Below, piece after piece: positions 6,686-12,025 of a DNA stretch of 13,428 nucleotides (its first letter is position 1; every line of letters begins with the position of its first letter). The translations under genes were made by a program, and so were the position numbers. The stretch spans positions 1-13,428 of the forward strand of contig CALXSA010000037.1 of the NCBI GenBank assembly GCA_944390995.1. The letters run 5' to 3'. The DNA comes from an uncultured Clostridia bacterium. Its GTDB lineage: Bacteria > Bacillota_A > Clostridia > TANB77 > CAG-508. The notes beneath the pieces were generated by a model. The model was not told the DNA's origin and searched no databases. It worked only from the letters and a program-made list of their open reading frames with translations.

Positions 6686-6967
6686 TTATCGACAGAACTC
6701 GATACCGTCAACAAACACCTTGTCGATGTGAAAGTCTCTCATGATAGATTTTGCAACAGGTTCCTGCCAGCTGACAGAACAACCCGTATCAAACCCTACA
6801 TGAAGGTCTCCTCTGTGGAAAGACCCGCCTGCTAATCTGTAACCAAACCGGTTCCAGACTGCGCAGTCCAGAAGTTCCGAGAAACTTCTGTTTTCCATAG
6901 AGCTCAGAGGCCCTTCCTTAATAACGACATCGATTCCTCTGTAACTTGTTCTCAACATGGGTGACAC
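6686..6967 (-). CDS. Hypothetical protein of 90-93 residues in a GC-rich cassette
   Basis: No family recognised. The product has a basic, Ser-rich N-terminal third (LRTSYRGIDVVIKEGPLSSM), a central Gly/Arg/His-rich stretch (RLAGGSFHRGDLHVGFDTG) and the C-terminal KVFVDGIEFCR. There is no signal peptide or membrane helix, and there are three Cys. Start is uncertain: GTG 6967 (4 nt after AAGGG) or ATG 6957, about 14 nt after it. Codon use is GC-rich compared with rqcH and fucO. A consensus promoter (7010-7038), a hairpin leader (6984-7000) and a terminator (6631-6659) support a real gene. It is divergent from the 7120 gene; both share composition and layout, suggesting they arrived together. 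A coding or structured-RNA role cannot be fully separated by eye. Confidence 0.55.
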   Translation of the reverse strand: MSPMLRTSYRGIDVVIKEGPLSSMENRSFSELLDCAVWNRFGYRLAGGSFHRGDLHVGFDTGCSVSWQEPVAKSIMRDFHIDKVFVDGIEFCR

Positions 6968-6983
6968 AACCCTTCAATAGATT

Positions 6984-7000
6984 TTCCACACATCGTGGAA
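6984..7000 (-). promoter_or_regulatory. Hairpin at the predicted 5' end of the 6686 transcript
   Basis: Minus strand TTCCAC (7000-6995) pairs with GTGGAA (6989-6984), 5-nt loop, starting about 3 nt after the predicted transcription start. It may protect the 5' end or bind a regulator. Confidence 0.45.
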
Positions 7001-7009
7001 TTACAATAT

Positions 7010-7038
7010 ATTATACCACAATTTGTTTTTAATTGCAA
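7010..7038 (-). promoter_or_regulatory. Consensus promoter of the 6686 gene
   Basis: Minus strand TTGCAA (7038-7033), 17 bp, TATAAT (7015-7010). The -35 boxes of this and the opposing promoter are only 5 bp apart, so a protein bound there could control both. Confidence 0.75.
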
Positions 7039-7043
7039 TTTTT

Positions 7044-7072
7044 TTGCATTTATTTCGAAATTGTGTTATACT
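7044..7072 (+). promoter_or_regulatory. Consensus promoter of the 7120 gene
   Basis: TTGCAT (7044-7049), 17 bp, TATACT (7067-7072). Predicted start near 7079, immediately before the hairpin GTTAC-TTTTA-GTAAC (7081-7095), which mirrors the hairpin leader of the divergent gene. Confidence 0.75.
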
Positions 7073-7119
7073 AATCATAGGTTACTTTTAGTAACTAAAT
7101 ATTTGAGGAGGTTATCGTT

Positions 7120-7482
7120 ATGAAGATGACTATCAGAGTCAGGCAGTACTCCGCATCAGAATTCCAAGACGACAGACGGTTGGTCGTAGAAATGCCCTTT
7201 GACTTTTCTATCGATGACAGAGAAGTTGCCAACTCCTTCTATAAGGAATGGGGCACTCATCACCGGATGCCTAAGAATTTCTCGTATTTTGACGACGAGA
7301 TTCGGATGCTGAAGAAAGTGGTTCATCTGCCCGATTTGGAACTCGCCCGCCGTAGAGTCAACGGTAAGTTAACTACCCTTGTTTGCCTTGTAACTCACAA
7401 GCTGAATCCAAAACTTATCCCTATGACTCTCGACATTATCGAGACCAACTCCGACCCTGAAAGAGTCCAAATTATTCGTTAA
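7120..7482 (+). CDS. Hypothetical 120-residue protein in a GC-rich cassette
   Basis: No family recognised. A soluble, strongly charged protein with many Arg/Asp/Glu residues and no signal or membrane helix. The N-terminus (MKMTIRVRQYSASEFQDDRR) looks like a beta-strand start. A middle segment has NSFYKEWGTHHRMPKNFSYF and a Leu/Arg segment LPDLELARRRVNGKLTTLVC. Ideal start: GAGGAGG, 8 nt, ATG. A 60-base sample (7141-7200) has 30 G+C, against 16 of 60 in rqcH (5101-5160); codons such as CTG, CGG, CCC and GAC are common, unlike neighbours. It has its own promoter, leader hairpin and a 16-bp terminator. Probably horizontally acquired with the divergent gene; no mobility gene or flanking repeats are visible. 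Confidence 0.8.
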   Translation: MKMTIRVRQYSASEFQDDRRLVVEMPFDFSIDDREVANSFYKEWGTHHRMPKNFSYFDDEIRMLKKVVHLPDLELARRRVNGKLTTLVCLVTHKLNPKLIPMTLDIIETNSDPERVQIIR

Positions 7483-7506
7483 CCCTCATGCCCGCCCTTA
7501 GGGTAC

Positions 7507-7547
7507 AAAACTCCCTCATGCAGACTTGCATGAGGGAGTTTTTTTAA
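7507..7547. terminator. Strong bidirectional terminator between the 7120 gene and fucO
   Basis: AAAACTCCCTCATGCA (7507-7522) and TGCATGAGGGAGTTTT (7527-7542) form a perfect 16-bp stem with a GACT loop, followed by a T-run to 7545. On the minus strand the stem also ends in TTTTG, so it can stop the incoming fucO operon. Confidence 0.9.
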
Positions 7548-7591
7548 AATAAAATTATTAAATCCTTCATTTATTCGCTATCACTGTCGTC

Positions 7592-8749
7592 TTACATAGC
7601 TTCTTCAAACAACTTGATGAAGTCTTCTTTCGTAACATCTCTTGGATTTCCTGGTTTGCAAGGATCTTCCATTGCTTTATCAGCAAGCATTGGTATATCT
7701 TCTTGTCTTCCACCAACTTCACCTACAGTTTGAGTTATTCCAACCCTCTCTGATAAATCTTTTATTTTCTCACAGAAAGTTTTTATAACTTCTTCTTTAG
7801 TAAATCTAGTTGCATCTGTATGGAAAGCATGAGTTAGAATTTCTCTATATTCCTCATAGCTTGTCTCCCCATTAAACTTCATAACTGTTGGAAGAAGTAT
7901 AGCATTTGCCAAACCGTGTGGCGTGTCATATACAGCACCTAATTGGTGTGCCATAGAATGAACTATACCAAGACCAACATTTGAGAATGCCATACCTGCT
8001 ATATATTGGCCAAGTCCCATGTTGTTTATAGCCTCTTGGTCTCTTTCATTTACAGCCTTCTCTAAGTTATCATAAATTAATTGAATAGCTTTCATAGAAA
8101 ACATTTGAGACATTGTATTTCTATTTTTTGTTATATATCCTTCTATTGCATGTGTTAAAGCATCCATTCCTGTTGATGCAGCAATTGACTTTGGCATAGA
8201 AGCCATAAGCTCTGTATCAACTATTGCAATAATTGGAATGTCGTGCTCATCAACACAAACCATTTTTATTTCTCTTTCAGGGTCTGTTATAACATAATTT
8301 ATTGTAACCTCCGCAGCTGTACCAGCTGTTGTTGGAAGTGCAATAATTGGCAACCCTTTATTTTTTGTATTAGATGCACCATTTAATGAAACAACATCTG
8401 CTCTATCTGGGTTTGTCATAATAATAGATATACCCTTTGCAGTATCTATACTTGAACCTCCACCCACTGCAACAATTAAATCTGCACCAATCTCTTTGCA
8501 CATTGCTATACCTGCATTTACATTTGCGATTGGTGGGTTTGGAAGCACGTCATGGAATACACCATATTCAATACCTGCTTCATCTAATATGTCTGTTACC
8601 TTTTTGCTAACACCCACTTCATAAAGTGATTTATCAGTAACTACTAAAACTTTTTTGAACCCTCTATTTTTAATCTCGTCTGCAAGAACACTTCTTGCAC
8701 CTTCACCAAAATAAGATGTCTCATTCAAAACAAATTTTGTAACTGCCAT
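7592..8749 (-). CDS. fucO: Iron-dependent alcohol dehydrogenase, lactaldehyde reductase (FucO) type
   Basis: Group III Fe-ADH that reduces lactaldehyde to 1,2-propanediol with NADH, or works on similar aldehydes and alcohols. 385 residues, close to E. coli FucO, which it resembles along its length (NETSYFGEGA, PTTAGTAAEVTINYVITD, MDALTHAIEGYIT, GQYIAGMAFSNVGLG, GNPRDVTKEDF). NAD-binding GGGS is at 96-99. The four metal ligands are all present: Asp196, His200, His264 and His278. Last gene of a three-gene minus-strand operon. Its SD AGGAGG overlaps the TAG stop of the upstream aldehyde dehydrogenase (13-bp gap), implying coupled translation. Substrate could also be another short aldehyde; the FucO assignment rests on remembered sequence likeness. 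Confidence 0.9.
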   Translation of the reverse strand: MAVTKFVLNETSYFGEGARSVLADEIKNRGFKKVLVVTDKSLYEVGVSKKVTDILDEAGIEYGVFHDVLPNPPIANVNAGIAMCKEIGADLIVAVGGGSSIDTAKGISIIMTNPDRADVVSLNGASNTKNKGLPIIALPTTAGTAAEVTINYVITDPEREIKMVCVDEHDIPIIAIVDTELMASMPKSIAASTGMDALTHAIEGYITKNRNTMSQMFSMKAIQLIYDNLEKAVNERDQEAINNMGLGQYIAGMAFSNVGLGIVHSMAHQLGAVYDTPHGLANAILLPTVMKFNGETSYEEYREILTHAFHTDATRFTKEEVIKTFCEKIKDLSERVGITQTVGEVGGRQEDIPMLADKAMEDPCKPGNPRDVTKEDFIKLFEEAM

Positions 8750-8762
8750 TTATCTTTTCCTC

Positions 8763-10397
8763 CTAAAATATATTTTTCAAAATAATTGTTTTAATTCTGC
8801 TCATTTCTTGAAGTGTTGTAAGAACTCCTTCATTTCCTATACCACTGTGTTTCCATCCACCAAATGGCATTTCGAATGAACGATAGAAGCTTGCACCATT
8901 TACAATTGCTCCACCACATTCTAGTCTATCTGCGATTTTCATTCCTAATGAATAATCTTTAGTAATAACACATCCACATAGACCATAAGAAGATTGGTTA
9001 GCAATTTCGATTGCTTCTTCTACAGTATCAAATCCTATAACAGAGATTACAGGTCCGAATATTTCCATATCTTTTGCAACTTCCATATCTCTTGTTACAT
9101 TATCTAATATTGTTGGATAGTAGTATGCATCTTCTCTCTTTCCACCACATACTATTGTAGCACCTTCTGCAACTGTTTTATTAACTTGTTCCTCAATTCT
9201 CTTGGCAGCATTTATATTAATCATCGGTCCCATATCTGTATCTTCTTTTGTTGGATCTGCAACTTTAAGATTTGATATGACCTCTTTCATTCTTTCTATA
9301 AATTCTGCTTTTCTTGAATTGTGAATTAAAAATCTCTTACTTGCACAGCAAACTTGTCCGCCATTGTATAACCTTCCCCAGATGGTTTCTTTAACAGCTA
9401 AATCCATGTCTCCATCTTCTAAGAAGATAAATGCATCATTTCCGCCAAGTTCAAGCATTACATGTGTTAGGTTTTGTGAGCAAGTTCCCATTGTTTGTAT
9501 ACCTGCTGCTGTTCCACCTGTTAAAGATACTAAATGTACTCCTGGGTGTCTAGCTAGTGCTTGTCCGGCTTTTGGGCCATCACCTGTTAATATTTGAATA
9601 CAACCTGCTGGTACTCCAGCTTCTATCATTAATTTTACATATTCAATTAATGTTAATGGGTTATAATTTGATGGTTTTACAATTATACTATTTCCCATAA
9701 GTAGTGCTGGTGGCACTTTTTGACAGAATAAGTCACTTGGGAAGTTAAATGGTATAATCGCTGCAATAACGCCTATTGGGTATCTTTTTGTGATTTGCAT
9801 TGTTTTTTCTTGACCAGCTTCTTGTCCTGCTGGAATGCTCTCACCATATAAATGTTTTGCTCTTTCTATAAATGCTCTAACACCTATTCTAACATTTGCA
9901 ATTTCTCCTCTTGCTTCTTTTATAGGCTTTCCTGTTTCAGCAGTTAAAAGCTGAGCTAGTCTTTCTTTGTTTTCCTCTACTAAATCTACAAATTTATATA
10001 ATTTGTCAGCCCTCTCATGAATTGGCACCTCTGCCCATTTCTTTTGCTCTACCATAGCAACTTTTACAGCTTCATCTACATCTTCCTCTGTAACATTTGG
10101 AACTGTATCAATAAGCTCACTTGTAGCTGGGTTTACAACTTCTATTTTAGCTCCATTAGAAGCTTCTTTCCATTCATATCCTATTAAATTTTTCACGCTA
10201 GTTTCCCTCCTTTTTTTATCCTGTGTCTGTATATTATCTTGTACTTTTAAACCTTGCTTTGAATTTAACGCCATATTCCAACTATTCACCTTTTTGTTCA
10301 ATTCCTCTAATTCTGCACTTTGAGCATTAATATCCTCAGCCAGCTCTTGCTCTATTTCTTCATTCAGGCTCGTACCTGAATTCATCTCCTGTGCCAT
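8763..10397 (-). CDS. NAD(P)-dependent aldehyde dehydrogenase with possible N-terminal extension
   Basis: Non-acylating aldehyde dehydrogenase, oxidising an aldehyde to its acid. Beside fucO, lactaldehyde to lactate is a reasonable guess; succinate semialdehyde is another. In 544-residue numbering: PFNFP with Asn218, KPS with Lys241, LELGG with Glu316, and GGQVCCASKR with catalytic Cys350. The LELGG glutamate argues against a CoA-acylating enzyme. Two starts are possible. ATG 10397 adds 67 residues: a helical Glu/Ala/Asn-rich stretch (LNEEIEQELAEDINAQSAEL) and a polar linker (DNIQTQDKKRRETS). GTG 10196 has a perfect SD (AGGAGGG, 9 nt) and gives 477 residues, the usual family length. The long form may be a targeting or assembly variant, or the upstream stretch may be unused. 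Second gene of the operon. Confidence 0.93.
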   Translation of the reverse strand: MAQEMNSGTSLNEEIEQELAEDINAQSAELEELNKKVNSWNMALNSKQGLKVQDNIQTQDKKRRETSVKNLIGYEWKEASNGAKIEVVNPATSELIDTVPNVTEEDVDEAVKVAMVEQKKWAEVPIHERADKLYKFVDLVEENKERLAQLLTAETGKPIKEARGEIANVRIGVRAFIERAKHLYGESIPAGQEAGQEKTMQITKRYPIGVIAAIIPFNFPSDLFCQKVPPALLMGNSIIVKPSNYNPLTLIEYVKLMIEAGVPAGCIQILTGDGPKAGQALARHPGVHLVSLTGGTAAGIQTMGTCSQNLTHVMLELGGNDAFIFLEDGDMDLAVKETIWGRLYNGGQVCCASKRFLIHNSRKAEFIERMKEVISNLKVADPTKEDTDMGPMININAAKRIEEQVNKTVAEGATIVCGGKREDAYYYPTILDNVTRDMEVAKDMEIFGPVISVIGFDTVEEAIEIANQSSYGLCGCVITKDYSLGMKIADRLECGGAIVNGASFYRSFEMPFGGWKHSGIGNEGVLTTLQEMSRIKTIILKNIF

Positions 10398-10406
10398 ATT
10401 CTGACT

Positions 10407-10425
10407 GCCTACTTCCTCCGTAGGC
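10407..10425 (-). promoter_or_regulatory. Hairpin presenting the SD of the long aldehyde dehydrogenase form in its loop
   Basis: Minus strand GCCTAC (10425-10420) pairs with GTAGGC (10412-10407), leaving GGAGGAA as the loop. It lies in the 36-bp gap between the FIST stop and ATG 10397, with 9 nt from stem end to ATG. It may tune translation of the second cistron. Confidence 0.5.
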
Positions 10426-10433
10426 GGTGTAAT

Positions 10434-11600
10434 TCATTTTGCAATAGCTGTGAAAGAAAGCATTAAACCTCCACATGTATTTGCTCCGTGGTCCTTAGAA
10501 CCATATTCACCAAATGTAAATATTGTCATAAATGGAACTCCATCTGCCTCTTTCTTTAATTGTTTTGCAACCTCATCAATTCTGTCTCCAATTCCTAATT
10601 TTCTTCCACCACAGTGAACTAATAGGTAAGCTCCAACATCTTGCTTTAAGTTTTTCTTAGCTTCCTTCATAGCTTTTCCTGTAGAATCAATTAGCTCGTC
10701 AACAGTTGCCTCCATTTGAATAACAGCTGTATTTACAGCCAAATTGTTGCCTATATTCATTGAGTAATCATCATTTCCATTCATAGGATGACGAATTGCA
10801 ACCAAATCTCCTAATCTATCTTTTACACCAAGAGGTGCTAAAATTGTTTGAGAAAGTAAATTTCCACCTGCCATATCTTTTAACTTTTTGCCTGTCCACT
10901 CTGCATATTTCTTCATTGCTGGAACTCCATCAATCTCAACCAAAGTTCTCTTTCCATCTATTTTTGTAATAACGCCCGAATTTGTCGTCTCATGATATGC
11001 GCCTGTGTACACATTTGCCATTGGCTTATCTGTGTAGAAAAACGCCACTGCACAACCATCAGAAAATACTGTATCATTTGTGAAAATGCTCCACTCGCCT
11101 GATACTGTGTTATCGGCTGCACTACCACCAAAGAATGGCACTCTGCCAATAACATCCTCTATACCTTTTAGGTAATCTTCCTCCTCTGCTGGAGAAGCTA
11201 CCATATAGAAATATGCTGGTGCTCCAGTTTGTCCTGCTTTTTCCATCGCTTCTTTTGCAAGCATCCTACCTGTTGCTCTAGCATCTTTTTGTTTTGCTGA
11301 GCCAGCTACTCCCACAGTTGTATCTGGGTCTCCTAAAGCCATAATTCCAACGAAACCATTCTCAGAACTAATGTATCCATCTGGAACTATAATTCCACCA
11401 CTTGATGTACAACCAATAATAGGCGCTGTACCAAGCTCAGCCTTTGCTCCCTCTAGCACTTTCTTAACATCATTATCAGCTGATGTATACAAAAATGCCA
11501 CCTTTGTTTGAACTAAATCAACCACAGCCTTCTTTGCTGAAGTTCTTCCTGCCTCAAAATTATCTGCTTCTGTGCTCCAACCTATGTTTGCTTTTAACAT
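10434..11600 (-). CDS. FIST-domain protein (FIST_N and FIST_C), stand-alone
   Basis: FIST domains are predicted small-ligand sensors, usually fused to or encoded with signalling proteins. Here the 388-residue protein consists only of the FIST module. FIST_N covers roughly 25-215, with AFLYTSADNDVKKVL, IGCTSSGGIIVPDGY and RVPFFGGSAADN. FIST_C covers roughly 220-380, with PAMKKYAEWTGKK, ILAPLGVKDRLGDLVAIRHP, YLLVHCGGRKLGIGDRI and TFGEYGSKDHGANTCGG. No signal peptide, membrane helix or output domain. SD GGAGGAG is 5 nt before ATG 11600. First gene of the operon with the aldehyde and alcohol dehydrogenases, from a strong promoter at 11653-11681. An aldehyde-related sensing or accessory role is inferred from context only. 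Confidence 0.9.
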   Translation of the reverse strand: MLKANIGWSTEADNFEAGRTSAKKAVVDLVQTKVAFLYTSADNDVKKVLEGAKAELGTAPIIGCTSSGGIIVPDGYISSENGFVGIMALGDPDTTVGVAGSAKQKDARATGRMLAKEAMEKAGQTGAPAYFYMVASPAEEEDYLKGIEDVIGRVPFFGGSAADNTVSGEWSIFTNDTVFSDGCAVAFFYTDKPMANVYTGAYHETTNSGVITKIDGKRTLVEIDGVPAMKKYAEWTGKKLKDMAGGNLLSQTILAPLGVKDRLGDLVAIRHPMNGNDDYSMNIGNNLAVNTAVIQMEATVDELIDSTGKAMKEAKKNLKQDVGAYLLVHCGGRKLGIGDRIDEVAKQLKKEADGVPFMTIFTFGEYGSKDHGANTCGGLMLSFTAIAK

Positions 11601-11624
11601 AAAAACTCCTCCTTTGTCTAAATA

Positions 11625-11640
11625 AATTTATATATAAATT
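11625..11640. promoter_or_regulatory. 16-bp perfect palindrome in the FIST operon leader
   Basis: AATTTATATATAAATT lies between the predicted transcription start (near 11646) and the SD. It could be a repressor operator; in AT-rich DNA, chance is also possible. Confidence 0.3.
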
Positions 11641-11652
11641 CATTACACCCCA

Positions 11653-11681
11653 ATTATATACTTATTATATTTTTTTGACAA
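11653..11681 (-). promoter_or_regulatory. SigA promoter of the FIST-aldehyde-alcohol dehydrogenase operon
   Basis: Minus strand TTGTCA (11681-11676), 17 bp, TATAAT (11658-11653). No internal promoter was evident before the next two genes. Confidence 0.75.
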
Positions 11682-11686
11682 CAATT

Positions 11687-11714
11687 TTCACAAAAAAGTT
11701 ACATTTTTTGTGAA
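11687..11714. repeat. 11-bp inverted repeat just upstream of the FIST operon -35
   Basis: TTCACAAAAAA (11687-11697) and TTTTTTGTGAA (11704-11714) are perfect inverted repeats with a 6-nt centre. Position fits an activator or repressor site. The arms contain TTGTGAA, seen in Rex sites of Firmicutes, but in the wrong orientation and spacing for Rex. Confidence 0.45.
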
Positions 11715-11736
11715 CTGTTTTTAGGGACGGAGCAAA

Positions 11737-11802
11737 AAAACAGTAGCACCGGAGAATAATGGCTATTGTACTTCTAGCCGTCATCTCCAGCACTACTGTT
11801 TT
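11737..11802 (-). other. Long composite hairpin ending in a T-run, downstream of the variable lectin gene
   Basis: Nested inverted repeats: AAAACAGTAG/CTACTGTTTT (11737-11746 with 11793-11802), GGAGA/TCTCC (11751-11755 with 11784-11788) and GGCTA/TAGCC (11761-11765 with 11775-11779). Read from the minus strand, the joint between the first two stems pairs through G-U, so that strand folds more completely. It ends in T7, as in an intrinsic terminator for the gene at 12026. The distance from that stop is large (over 200 nt). Confidence 0.55.
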
Positions 11803-11866
11803 GTTCACAAGCAAGAAACTAAGATTTGGGGAATGTTTCCTGCTTGTTTTATTTCAGCCAACATGA
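11759..11866 (+). CDS. Possible 35-residue hydrophobic peptide (weak)
   Basis: ATG 11759 with GGAG 4 nt upstream opens a 35-codon frame, MAIVLLAVISSTTVLFTSKK then a second hydrophobic stretch FLLVLF. The SD is buried in the 11737-11802 hairpin. A plus-strand TTGACA (11675) with a poor -10 (TACATT, 19-bp spacing) is upstream. A hairpin with TTTT (11858-11896) overlaps the stop. This layout recalls type I toxins, but no family is recognised and chance is quite possible. Confidence 0.2.
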   Translation: MAIVLLAVISSTTVLFTSKKLRFGECFLLVLFQPT

Positions 11867-11896
11867 GGCTTCTTACGAAGACCTTATGTTGGTTTT
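11807..11896. other. Two further hairpins in the 11601-12025 gap
   Basis: Hairpin A: ACAAGCAAGAAAC (11807-11819) with GTTTCCTGCTTGT (11835-11847), all 13 positions paired on the minus strand (one G-U), 15-nt loop. Hairpin B: CCAACATGAGGCTTC (11858-11872) with GAAGACCTTATGTTGG (11877-11892), loop TTAC, one bulge, then TTTTAGTTT on the plus strand. No convincing gene is seen between 11897 and 12025. Confidence 0.5.
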
Positions 11897-12025
11897 AGTT
11901 TAATGTCTAATACCTGCCATTGCATTATGGTAAACTTGTGTATTATGTTAATCAGGTCTAATTTCCGTTCTGGCACGTTTTCTCACTAGCCTTGACAAGC
12001 TCCATTTTCGGATAGTTTTTCAAAC

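Noticed and set aside
11676..11714. Rex operator candidate upstream of the FIST operon
   Set aside because: TTGTGAA half-sites occur, but orientation and spacing do not fit TTGTGAA-N4-TTCACAA, and the overlapping TTGTGAAAATTGTTGTCAA matches only one half.
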